Part shown: positions 46,547 through 53,376 of the stretch, in pieces
How the letters are laid out: each line of letters begins with the position of its first letter
How positions within the stretch are numbered: position 1 is the first letter of the stretch
Assembly: GCA_964627445.1 (NCBI GenBank)
Contig: CAZVJF010000008.1
Span: 1 to 64,000 of the forward strand
Source of the DNA: Luteibaculum sp964627445
GTDB taxonomy: Bacteria; Bacteroidota; Bacteroidia; Flavobacteriales_D; Luteibaculaceae
Direction of reading: 5' to 3'
DNA: 64,000 nucleotides
Program-made: the position numbers and the translations under genes
Notes under the pieces: model-generated
Databases searched by the model: none
Told to the model about the DNA's origin: nothing
The model's input: only the letters and a program-made list of their open reading frames with translations

Positions 46547-46872
46547 TAGCTAATCAATGGACTATTTTCCGGGTAGTCCGGAGGACACCCCTTGAATCTA
46601 TCCAAAATTATGCCTTCCGTAATATCATTGCCGTTGCTATCTACACCTACTGCAACCAGGGTGAGATTTGGAACCAACTTTAACTCCACACCAAAATAAA
46701 AACGGACCGATACACATCCGTCTTGGTCCATAAGGGCTTGAAGCGCATCCTTTGCGATAGAACAAGCTTTGGTGTTTAGCAAGCTGGCCAATTGGGCTAA
46801 AGGCAGGGTTCTAAAGTTTTTCGTAAGCGCTGCACCTTCTTCCAGGGTAATCTGATGTTCTTTTAAAGACAT
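46546..46872 (-). CDS. Conserved small Bacteroidota protein, first gene of a sensor operon
   Basis: Protein of 108 residues from the ATG at 46872; the TTG 27 bases upstream is unlikely. It has LEEGAALTKNFR, a C-x3-DALQALMDQDGCVSVRFYFGVE core, LVAVGVDSNGNDIT and a distinctive end, GCPPDYPENSPLIS. From memory, small proteins ending CPP-x-x-P-x-NSPL recur in Flavobacteria beside membrane proteins of this kind. It overlaps the next gene by one base. Its function is unknown; a soluble partner of the sensor is a guess. Confidence 0.75.
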   Translation of the reverse strand: MSLKEHQITLEEGAALTKNFRTLPLAQLASLLNTKACSIAKDALQALMDQDGCVSVRFYFGVELKLVPNLTLVAVGVDSNGNDITEGIILDRFKGCPPDYPENSPLIS

Positions 46873-46923
46873 ACTAACTGTGTTTTGATTTGGGCGCAAA
46901 TACGTATCCTAAAAATAGGTATG

Positions 46924-46931
46924 CAAAATTA
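46924..46931 (-). promoter_or_regulatory. Candidate -7 box for the 46872-44506 sensor operon
   Basis: On the minus strand this reads TAATTTTG, an exact TAnnTTTG match, 51 bases before the start at 46872. The -33 position is unclear. Confidence 0.4.
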
Positions 46932-46990
46932 AAATTCTCACATTTTGCAGAGTGCTGAAAATCAATTGCTTACAAAACGCTTAAAATGCA

Positions 46991-47012
46991 ATTTCACACA
47001 AAAGTGTGAAAT
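46991..47012. promoter_or_regulatory. Perfect 22-base palindrome (operator-like), site 1
   Basis: ATTTCACAC-AAAA-GTGTGAAAT has 9-base arms that pair perfectly. It lies 82 bases before the lipoprotein operon at 47095 and about 118 bases before the divergent sensor operon. Size and symmetry suit a dimeric DNA-binding protein. Two related sites occur at 47034-47050 and 49985-50002. Confidence 0.7.
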
Positions 47013-47033
47013 CGCCACTAAAGATACTTTTTA

Positions 47034-47050
47034 CTCACACTTTAGTGTCA
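47034..47050. promoter_or_regulatory. Related palindrome, site 2
   Basis: CTCACAC-TTTA-GTGTCA shares CACAC-N4-GTGT with site 1, and its centre is 41 bases away, about four helical turns, so both face the same side of the DNA. It lies about 45 bases before the start at 47095. Confidence 0.6.
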
Positions 47051-47094
47051 AATGGAATGATTTTGCTTCTGTAGTTTGGTAGCAAATATTTTTT

Positions 47095-47718
47095 ATGGCT
47101 ACTATACGTGTATTCGCAGCTATTTTTCTTGCCTTAGGTTTATTTAGCTGCCAATCTTCCAGAGAGCTTCATTTTTTTAAAGAAGGAGACAATTACTACC
47201 GGCTTCGCATAAAGCAGCATGCGTTTTTATCCAGCTCCAGGTACATCTCCGGCTACTTTGATGAGCAAGCGGTAAACAACTATTTCGGTGATGTGCAGCG
47301 TGGCAATTCAAAAATTGAGCACATCAGTTCTTCGGGTTGTAAGCAAGAGGAATCCGATTTGGTTTTAATACTTTCTACCAACTCAGATGTAGTAAGCCAG
47401 GAAATATCGGGACTGGCACAAAGCCAGGAGCTTTTTGCCCTGCTCAACAAGGTGTCGCTTTCAGAAGCCACCCAGAAAATAGCCGACACCAAAGCCAAAT
47501 TGTTTGAGCGTATAGAAAGCAACGATGCCATCGTGGACGAATTGAACAGCTTGGTAAGCGGTACGCCTTTGCCTTTAGATGCTACCGAACAAACGGTAGA
47601 TGAGGTCTTAGGAAAAGTTTACAATACCGTAGCGGTGGGTCGAGGGCAGGTTACCGGAGCCAAAACCGTAGAAGACATCCAGAACTTTTTACTAAACGGG
47701 TTGGGAGGCGAACAATGA
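47095..47718 (+). CDS. Lipoprotein, first gene of a candidate lysis-linked operon
   Basis: Protein of 207 residues with a lipoprotein signal ending at Cys19 (LGLFSC). The mature domain starts beta-rich (LHFFKEGDNYYRLRIKQHAF) and ends in helices (EATQKIADTKAKLFERIESNDAIVDELNSL). I do not recognise it. Its stop overlaps the start of the next gene (ATGA), and a third gene is coupled in the same way, so the three are one translation unit. Upstream lie two palindromic sites. Confidence 0.8.
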   Translation: MATIRVFAAIFLALGLFSCQSSRELHFFKEGDNYYRLRIKQHAFLSSSRYISGYFDEQAVNNYFGDVQRGNSKIEHISSSGCKQEESDLVLILSTNSDVVSQEISGLAQSQELFALLNKVSLSEATQKIADTKAKLFERIESNDAIVDELNSLVSGTPLPLDATEQTVDEVLGKVYNTVAVGRGQVTGAKTVEDIQNFLLNGLGGEQ

Positions 47719-48944
47719 ATCGTTTATCCCTCGTTATCGCATGTTTTGTCGCATTGGTTCTCAGCTCCTGTTTTTCACGGATGAAGATCACCGTAGATAT
47801 TTTTGATAGAGATGCCATTGTGCAGTCCAAGGAATATCAGGAACGCCTCCTGCAAGATGTTTCCACATTTTTAAATACCAAAGGGTCAACTGCATCACTT
47901 CATAAGCTAGAAACCCAGGTTGCTCAGCAATTTGGGGATTTCATTGATTCGTTTAACAACAAAAAATATTATAAAAACGGGAAACAGGTAATTATAGACA
48001 TACGATCTATTTCCCCGATAAAAACCGACTTCAATGGTAAGCTTTCCAGCCTTGTAAATAATGCAGATTCGCTGTTTTCTTTGGCGAGGAACCTCAGGGA
48101 AGCTACAGTAAATAACACCAGCGTAGTAGACAGGCAGCGCATTCTTGGACTGGTTCGGGCTGGCCAATGTGAACTTAATGCCATATCTGAATTGCCTGAA
48201 AAACTCATTTTGGCTTTTACAGAAGGCCTTTCTGAGTACCGTGGTGATGAAGAAAACCTAGTCCGCAAAAGAAAAACGGAAAAGCAACGGCAAAAAATTC
48301 AAGCGAATCAACTAGCGTCAAAAACCCAGGAAATTGTCAGCGAGGTAGCTTCAGGCATGTTTGGTCAATCCATTACTAATGACGTAATGGCTTCTTTAGT
48401 AGCTCGTTCTCCCGAAACGTATTGGCATCGATACAACTACACCCAAAAGTTGAATGCTAGTGATGTAGATGATGTAAAGCGCGATATGCGCTCTAAGCAA
48501 AAGTCCCGGGTAAATCGCGTAGCCGTTTCGGCATTCTTTGGAAATACCGATGTGGCGGTAAAAATGATAGAGCCCGGGGTGTTTGTCTTAAAAGGCGTAC
48601 GCATGGATGCCGATGAAGCCATTAAAGCGGGTGCACGGGTAGCAAACTTGGCTACCAAGTATATAGCAGGTACGAGTTTGTTGCAACAAGGACAAGCGCT
48701 GCCAGAAGACCTGGGCTTAGGAGACATTGAACTTCCCTCCGTTAATCCCCAAGAGTTGCAAAATATGCTTACCGAGTATCAGTATCACGCCAAGCAAATC
48801 CACAGAAAGTACTTAGGGCAGATATCTAGTTTACACAAAGACCTGAAACCCAAGCCAGATAAAGAAAAGTTAACCGCAATTAATGATCTGCTAAAGGCAT
48901 ACAAAAACGAATTACAACAACTTAAAGAAACATATACACCATGA
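47715..48944 (+). CDS. Lipoprotein with helical domains, unknown
   Basis: Protein of 409 residues with a lipoprotein signal ending at Cys19 (LVLSSC). It has a beta-strand start (MKITVDIFDRDAIV), long amphipathic helices (about 30-60, 100-190), a basic segment RKRKTEKQRQKIQANQ, an Ala/Gly-rich stretch and a C-terminal coiled-coil-like helix (about 345-405). No catalytic motif is recognised. It is coupled to both neighbours through ATGA overlaps, so it probably forms an envelope complex with the first lipoprotein. It might be a scaffold or pore component; this is open. Confidence 0.8.
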   Translation: MNRLSLVIACFVALVLSSCFSRMKITVDIFDRDAIVQSKEYQERLLQDVSTFLNTKGSTASLHKLETQVAQQFGDFIDSFNNKKYYKNGKQVIIDIRSISPIKTDFNGKLSSLVNNADSLFSLARNLREATVNNTSVVDRQRILGLVRAGQCELNAISELPEKLILAFTEGLSEYRGDEENLVRKRKTEKQRQKIQANQLASKTQEIVSEVASGMFGQSITNDVMASLVARSPETYWHRYNYTQKLNASDVDDVKRDMRSKQKSRVNRVAVSAFFGNTDVAVKMIEPGVFVLKGVRMDADEAIKAGARVANLATKYIAGTSLLQQGQALPEDLGLGDIELPSVNPQELQNMLTEYQYHAKQIHRKYLGQISSLHKDLKPKPDKEKLTAINDLLKAYKNELQQLKETYTP

Positions 48945-49321
48945 CAATTCAAGTAGGTACTAAAGTAAAACTCGTTCATGAATCGCGCGACAATGACGGA
49001 AACGTAGTTGTTCAAAAAGGCGCCATTGGAACGATTTCTAAAATCATCTCTGATACCACGGTAGAAGTGGAATTTGCCGATGTCTACCTCATTGTTTCCA
49101 ATCAATTTGTAAAACCCTTAGGCACCAACCATCACCTTGCTGCAACAGATTTTAGGCTCTCGGATAAGGTGCGATTGAAGGAAGATTTTAACCAGGACGG
49201 AATCGCAATATCGGGTGGCAGTAGAGGTGAAATAACCAAAATACTTGGCGACAATGGTTATGAGGTAGAGTTTGAAGAAGCTTACATTATTGTTCATGAA
49301 TCGCAAGTGGAGGCCTTTTAA
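48941..49321 (+). CDS. Tandem SH3-like (DUF4926/KOW-like) protein
   Basis: Cytosolic protein of 126 residues made of two similar repeats of about 55 residues: VGTKVKLVHESRD...GAIGTISKI...VEVEFADVYLIV and LSDKVRLKEDFN...GSRGEITKI...YEVEFEEAYIIV. Each is a small SH3-like barrel as in DUF4926. No signal peptide is present, unlike the two coupled lipoproteins before it. It might be a regulator or an immunity-like partner; nothing here proves that. Confidence 0.78.
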   Translation: MTIQVGTKVKLVHESRDNDGNVVVQKGAIGTISKIISDTTVEVEFADVYLIVSNQFVKPLGTNHHLAATDFRLSDKVRLKEDFNQDGIAISGGSRGEITKILGDNGYEVEFEEAYIIVHESQVEAF

Positions 49322-49663
49322 ATAGTGTAGATTTTTGAAAAAGAACATTGATCAGGGGGAGACCAGTTAAAACACTTTTGTTGCTAAAACATAGGAAACG
49401 CCAAAATCCCTGATGAAAAAGAATATTTAAGAGAAATTCGATGTCCTCAGTTCGGATACAACCTAGAATTAATGAACAATTCACTGATTATTGAAGCGAA
49501 GGTTGTGCCGTACGCAAAATCTCAGATAAGCTACTGTTTTGACTAACCCTCCACAAAATCCCTCGCTACAGTAGTGAAAAGCCACTGGAAACCGTGGCTT
49601 TTTTACCCAAAAAAGCACGAATTCCCGCCAATACTTAAGCTACAGCACAAAAACCAAAAGATC
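49322..49663. other. Non-coding stretch with tRNA-3'-end-like sequence and terminator
   Basis: No gene is seen on either strand in these 342 bases. Near the end, AATCCCTCGCTAC (49556-49568) resembles the 3' part of a tRNA (T-stem then acceptor) and is followed 8 bases later by a strong terminator. That order could be a tRNA remnant (attachment site) or the end of a small RNA. The rest is AT-rich and unstructured by eye. Confidence 0.4.
49577..49604 (+). terminator. Intrinsic terminator inside the non-coding stretch
   Basis: AAAAGCCAC...GTGGCTTTTTT with an inner GG-aaa-CC pairing and six T. The nearest upstream gene ends 256 bases earlier, so it may end a small RNA, a long 3' leader or a lost tRNA. 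Confidence 0.82.
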
Positions 49664-50026
49664 ATGGAATACAACGCGCTTATAACGATTGACCTCCCTG
49701 GTAGCGATGAAGACACTCGTAAAACATTCTACCAGATACTGGAAGATGAAAAATGGAAAAAGCTAAAACACCTCACAACTGCTTGGGAAGTCCAGTTCAA
49801 TGATGGTGTTACTAAGCAAGCCGCAATTGCGATCCTAAAAGAAGATTTGGAAAAGGCTAAAAGTAAAAGCGGAGCTAAGGAAGCTTTCTATGCTATTCAG
49901 ATAGCTGAAACTGATCTAGTTCTGGAAAACCGTCCGCATCGTTCTGACAAAAAGGTCTACCGTTTCAATCCAAACCATTTTAGTCGACACACTTTTGTGT
50001 CGTTTAGAAACAGCTTCAACAATTAG
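49664..50026 (+). CDS. Small protein with ferredoxin-like (Cas2/VapD-like?) layout
   Basis: Protein of 120 residues from the ATG at 49664; an in-frame ATG at 49574 would place the start inside the terminator hairpin. Predicted order is strand (NALITIDLP), helix (DEDTRKTFYQILEDEKW), strand (LKHLTTAWEVQF), helix (KQAAIAILKEDLEKAKSK), strand (AFYAIQI). That fits a ferredoxin-like fold, and the first strand plus Asp and helix resemble Cas2/VapD proteins, but this is only a resemblance. An operator-like palindrome lies in its last codons. Confidence 0.62.
   Translation: MEYNALITIDLPGSDEDTRKTFYQILEDEKWKKLKHLTTAWEVQFNDGVTKQAAIAILKEDLEKAKSKSGAKEAFYAIQIAETDLVLENRPHRSDKKVYRFNPNHFSRHTFVSFRNSFNN
49985..50002. 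promoter_or_regulatory. Palindrome, site 3, before the endolysin gene
   Basis: CGACAC-acttTT-GTGTCG pairs over six bases; it also reads CACAC-TTTT-GTGTC, sharing 12 of 13 bases with site 2. It lies 78 bases before the endolysin start at 50080, inside the end of the preceding gene. Confidence 0.5.
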
Positions 50027-50079
50027 GTTTGAGCTAGCGGATTCGGCAATCCATGCTGTCCGTTTTAAACGCGTTGATT

Positions 50080-50601
50080 ATGGACACCCATTTCGAGTTT
50101 TCCTTCCAAAAAATGATGCGCAACGAAGGCGGTTTTGTGCTACACAAAAACGAAGGCGACCGGGGTGGATGGACCTTTGCGGGCATTGCCGAAAACTTTT
50201 GGCCCGATTGGCCCGGATGGCCCATTGTAAAAGCGGGGAAAGAAAACGACCCGCATCTAACGCAACTGGTGCGCGATTTTTATCGAGACCAGTTTTGGAA
50301 TAGACTCCAGTTGGAGGAGGTAGACAACAAGATAGTAGCCTACAACATTTTCGATTTTGCCGTAAACGCAGGTACCCGTACCAGTGGCAAACTGGCACAA
50401 ATAGCGGTGGGAGCTACCCCCGATGGCATTATAGGCCCCAAATCGTTGGCTGCGCTCAACAGTGCCGACCCGGAAGAGTTCGAACTCAAATTTGCCATCG
50501 CAAAAATTAAGCGCTACATCCAAATTACCGATAGAAACCGGTCCCAAACACGATTTCTACGAGGCTGGATCAAAAGAACCTTAAATGTATTAGAGGAATG
50601 A
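50080..50601 (+). CDS. Phage-type endolysin, glycoside hydrolase 108 family
   Basis: Protein of 173 residues (ATG at 50080; ATG at 50053 would add nine residues). The GH108 domain (about 1-90) has the catalytic Glu in MRNEGGF and the GDRGGWTFAGIAENFW core; a PG_binding_3 segment follows with ATPDGIIGPKSLAALN. It cuts peptidoglycan glycan strands. There is no signal peptide, so release depends on the holin encoded next (ATGA overlap). Typical phage or gene-transfer-agent lysis enzyme, but no capsid, tail, integrase or portal genes are nearby. Confidence 0.93.
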   Translation: MDTHFEFSFQKMMRNEGGFVLHKNEGDRGGWTFAGIAENFWPDWPGWPIVKAGKENDPHLTQLVRDFYRDQFWNRLQLEEVDNKIVAYNIFDFAVNAGTRTSGKLAQIAVGATPDGIIGPKSLAALNSADPEEFELKFAIAKIKRYIQITDRNRSQTRFLRGWIKRTLNVLEE

Positions 50602-51044
50602 ATGGTATTGGAACGATTATAAAAACGATAGGAGACACCTTAGATGACTTAACGCTTAGCAAAGAGGAGCAGATCAAGTCTGAAATCGATCTGAGAAAAA
50701 TGGAATCAGACCTCAGCCTCAAGCAAATGGGGATAAACCTCCAGGAAGCCAAGCATAAAAGTGTTTTTGTTGCAGGTTGGCGGCCATTTATTGGGTGGGT
50801 TTGTGGTTCGGCTTTGGCATACAATTTCATATTGCGGGATTTAATCATAGTCATTTTTCAATTCAGTAAAGATGCGGTTCCAGAGCTAGAAACCGGGCAA
50901 TTGCTAACCGTGCTAGGTGGTTTGTTGGGTTTAGGTACACTGCGTACGGTGGAGAAATTCAAAGGCGTGCAGTCCGATGCGATAGACCCCAAAACAGCAT
51001 CAAAAAAGAGAGGACTGTTCATTCGCTTTAAGAAAAATCAATAA
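50598..51044 (+). CDS. Holin of the 3TM (gene-transfer-agent) type
   Basis: Protein of 148 residues with a charged N-terminal helix (KSEIDLRKMESDLSLKQ), then FVAGWRPFIGWVCGSALAYNFILRD and a final LLTVLGGLLGLGTLRTVEKFKGV. This matches my memory of GTA_holin_3TM. Holins open the inner membrane so the endolysin can reach the wall. It is coupled to the endolysin by an ATGA overlap. Confidence 0.88.
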   Translation: MNGIGTIIKTIGDTLDDLTLSKEEQIKSEIDLRKMESDLSLKQMGINLQEAKHKSVFVAGWRPFIGWVCGSALAYNFILRDLIIVIFQFSKDAVPELETGQLLTVLGGLLGLGTLRTVEKFKGVQSDAIDPKTASKKRGLFIRFKKNQ

Positions 51045-51079
51045 CCTCAAGGCCTACGCCTCAATACAGCAACGTAAAC

Positions 51080-51247
51080 ATGGATAAACGGAACCTAAAA
51101 ATGAAAAAAGCACCGAATAACCGAGAACCTAAACAAGCCGAGAAACAACAGGATTCTGCATCCACTGCAGATTACAACCTACACAAGTATGCCATTCATT
51201 GGCGAGGAGCAGAAAGGATAACAACACACAAACCCGTTAAACCATAA
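51080..51247 (+). CDS. Possible small basic protein
   Basis: A 55-residue frame starting at ATG 51080, rich in Lys, Arg, Gln and Asn, 35 bases after the holin stop and on the same strand. It has HKYAIHWRGAERITTHKPVKP at the end in two parts. No family is recognised. Position and gene-dense context are the only support. Confidence 0.35.
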   Translation: MDKRNLKMKKAPNNREPKQAEKQQDSASTADYNLHKYAIHWRGAERITTHKPVKP

Positions 51248-51259
51248 AAGTAAGAGGCG

Positions 51260-51376
51260 ATGCCAGTAAAAGTAACAGCGATTAAGCCCGGGCCAAAACG
51301 TATTGCTAAGTCCACGGGTAAACCCGACAGACGCCAGCGAGATAATAAAGAGAACCGGGCAATACCCCTTCATTAA
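51260..51376 (+). CDS. Possible very small basic protein
   Basis: A 38-residue frame starting at ATG 51260, very basic (IKPGPKRIAKSTGKP, DRRQRDNKEN). It follows the previous small frame after 12 bases. No family is recognised; it may be spurious. Confidence 0.28.
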   Translation: MPVKVTAIKPGPKRIAKSTGKPDRRQRDNKENRAIPLH

Positions 51377-51732
51377 AGCCGCATAGGCATAAGAAAGGAG
51401 ACTGAAATGTGCTAAAAACATCTTCCTTTTTTTCTCTTTCTTATTTGTGGGATTGGCGACTGTACAATCGTTAATACATCTTTGCATGTACGTTTTACAA
51501 ATAATGTTGAAACCAAATTCCTAATCTGTTCGAGTAATAACTCATATGCGTATGAGTGCAATGGTCTTAGGCGTTGCAACGCAATTTTATTTAGATACTG
51601 GAGCAGCAAGCTTAGATCAGAAGCTACAGCTGCGCTGATATTAACAATTTCGGTTAATATTCTGGATACCAAGATAAAAACCAACGCTATTGATGGGTTA
51701 ATTTAGGCAGCAAAACTCAAAATGAGATAGAT
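51377..51732. other. Leader region of the CBASS-like operon
   Basis: AT-rich 356 bases without a convincing gene. It contains a weak promoter candidate, two inverted repeats, ACTCATA-tgcg-TATGAGT (51540-51557) and GCGTTGCAACGC (51571-51582), and a likely leader of about 240 bases for the gene at 51733. Confidence 0.45.
51453..51484 (+). promoter_or_regulatory. Weak promoter candidate for the SLATT/CD-NTase operon
   Basis: TTGG at 51453, then 20 bases, then CATCTTTG at 51477, one mismatch from TAnnTTTG, with a near-normal spacing. Confidence 0.3.
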
Positions 51733-51972
51733 ATGACCGATGATAAAAAAGAAACAATTAAAGGCAAAACTTTTCCTTTTGAGGGAATTCTTAGAGGCGA
51801 GTTTGAAAAGTTTCAGATAATCGCAATGTTAAAACACTTGATTTTAACACAACATAACCAAATGAACAGCGAGGAAATGCAGCTTTTAGGCCATGAAATA
51901 AATATCATAAAATATTCTATTGACAAATCTCCTTCAGGCTGCAATGTCAATGCTACATGGGAAGTTATTTAA
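51733..51972 (+). CDS. Small protein of unknown function before SLATT
   Basis: Protein of 79 residues: a charged start (TDDKKETIKGKTF), FPFEGILRGEFEKFQIIAMLKHLIL, which could form an amphipathic helix, and a C-terminal region with one Cys. It lies 23 bases before the SLATT gene and is probably co-transcribed. No family is recognised. It may be a regulator or cofactor of the CBASS-like pair. Confidence 0.6.
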   Translation: MTDDKKETIKGKTFPFEGILRGEFEKFQIIAMLKHLILTQHNQMNSEEMQLLGHEINIIKYSIDKSPSGCNVNATWEVI

Positions 51973-51995
51973 GCACAGTACCAAGCTCTTAAATT

Positions 51996-52553
51996 ATGAA
52001 TGACTCTCTTACTCCCCATACACTTACTGCTTTAAAAAAACTTAAGGTAGACTGCCACTTCAAAAAGAGTACTCACTTTAATGCTGCCCGAAGAATTAAG
52101 CAAGAAGGTAACCGTTTTAAATTATCCCTAATAATCGGAACGCTCCTAGCCTCATTTAGTACCATTATGAATGTGGGGTTATGGGATAAACTCCCTAATA
52201 CCGAGACCTTACAAGTTGTAGTGAATATTCTTGGTGCTTTTGGTGGCTTTTTAATGCTGTACACTACAACTTTTTCAGACTACAAAAGCAAGGTAGACTT
52301 AGCTAATAAACACGAAAATATTGCCAACGACTTAAACCTTATTTTTAAAACTATACGTAACACCGAAGCCAATTTTTTGGATGGTTTGTGTAGTGGTGAA
52401 CAACTTTCGGAAGAATTACAGCTTCTTACAGAAAAATACACCAACAAGTGTAATTCTGCTCCAATAACTCTTGATGAAGACTACATCAAGGCTCGAAACA
52501 ATTTTACAAAGGGTTTCACTTCTGAATACACTGAACAAGAGCTTAGTATTTAA
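51996..52553 (+). CDS. SLATT domain membrane protein (candidate CBASS effector)
   Basis: Protein of 185 residues: basic N-terminal helix, two transmembrane helices (about 43-60 and 72-93) joined by a short loop, then a cytosolic helical tail (about 95-150; NKHENIANDLNLIFKTIRN). This is the SLATT layout. SLATT proteins often sit next to CD-NTases in predicted antiphage systems and may form pores once activated by a cyclic nucleotide. The CD-NTase gene starts 3 bases after the stop. Confidence 0.86.
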   Translation: MNDSLTPHTLTALKKLKVDCHFKKSTHFNAARRIKQEGNRFKLSLIIGTLLASFSTIMNVGLWDKLPNTETLQVVVNILGAFGGFLMLYTTTFSDYKSKVDLANKHENIANDLNLIFKTIRNTEANFLDGLCSGEQLSEELQLLTEKYTNKCNSAPITLDEDYIKARNNFTKGFTSEYTEQELSI

Positions 52554-52556
52554 TCT

Positions 52557-53348
52557 ATGTCTGTTTTATCTCACCTTTCCGATACGTCCTCTAAACTTGT
52601 TTTAACTGCCACTGAGAAGGCAAGTATTGCAATTTCTATTTCTACTCTTCAAAACCGGTTAATCGATTTTTTCGGGGCTGATATTAAAGAGCAAGTACGA
52701 TTTGGTTCGTCAACCAGAGGTACAATTTTACCACGAAAAGCCGATCCAAAATCAGATATTGATTACATGATTGTTTTTGATAATGCAAACGATTATAAGC
52801 CTCAAACATTTATTGATCGATTAAAGCGTTTTGCTCAAAACAAATATTATTCATCTGAAATATCACAAAGCCATCCAACCGTTGTATTATCTCTTAATCA
52901 CATCAAATTTGATTTAGTTCCTGCATATCGAGATTTGTGGAGTTTACGCATCCCTGCTACAAATTCAGTATTTACATCCGAAAATTGGATTACCACTGAT
53001 CCCAATGATTTTAATAGTGAATTAAGCCAGGTAAACCAAAACAACTACAACCTAATTAAACCCACCATTCGTTTAGTTAAATACTGGAACGCTCAAAACG
53101 GTTATATCTACGATTCGTTTCTACTGGAAAAAGATTTGATAGCAATATCTTACTGGTCTTGTTTTAACCTTAAGGAGTATTTCTATTCGGCTATTGAAAG
53201 TCTCTCTACATGGAACCTCGCTACCTACAAGGCTGATAAAGTAGATCGGGCGAAGAAAATAGTTTCCGACACTAAAGATTATGAATCTAGGAAATTGCCT
53301 GTCAATGCGGAAATGGAGATTAAAAAAATTATTCCCGAATTTTATTAA
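52557..53348 (+). CDS. CD-NTase (cGAS/DncV-like nucleotidyltransferase)
   Basis: Protein of 263 residues, slightly short for the family. The polymerase-beta-like active site is complete: the GSS motif (Gly50-Ser51-Ser52), the metal-binding pair Asp67 and Asp69 in SDIDYMIVF, and Asp119 in KFDLVPA. These enzymes make cyclic oligonucleotide signals that activate CBASS effectors. Its partner is the SLATT protein just upstream. The cyclic product cannot be predicted. No Cap2/Cap3 or HORMA gene is present, so this would be a minimal (type I-like) system. Confidence 0.88.
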   Translation: MSVLSHLSDTSSKLVLTATEKASIAISISTLQNRLIDFFGADIKEQVRFGSSTRGTILPRKADPKSDIDYMIVFDNANDYKPQTFIDRLKRFAQNKYYSSEISQSHPTVVLSLNHIKFDLVPAYRDLWSLRIPATNSVFTSENWITTDPNDFNSELSQVNQNNYNLIKPTIRLVKYWNAQNGYIYDSFLLEKDLIAISYWSCFNLKEYFYSAIESLSTWNLATYKADKVDRAKKIVSDTKDYESRKLPVNAEMEIKKIIPEFY

Positions 53349-53376
53349 TTCTGATTAAATAGTTTCAAAGGTTGTG

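Noticed and set aside
46991..47050. CRP-type binding site
   Set aside because: The CRP core TGTGA-N6-TCACA has the opposite orientation to TCACAC-N4-GTGTGA, so another regulator is more likely.
49574..49663. N-terminal extension of the 120-residue protein
   Set aside because: It would run through the terminator hairpin at 49577-49604; the ATG at 49664 begins a normal first strand.
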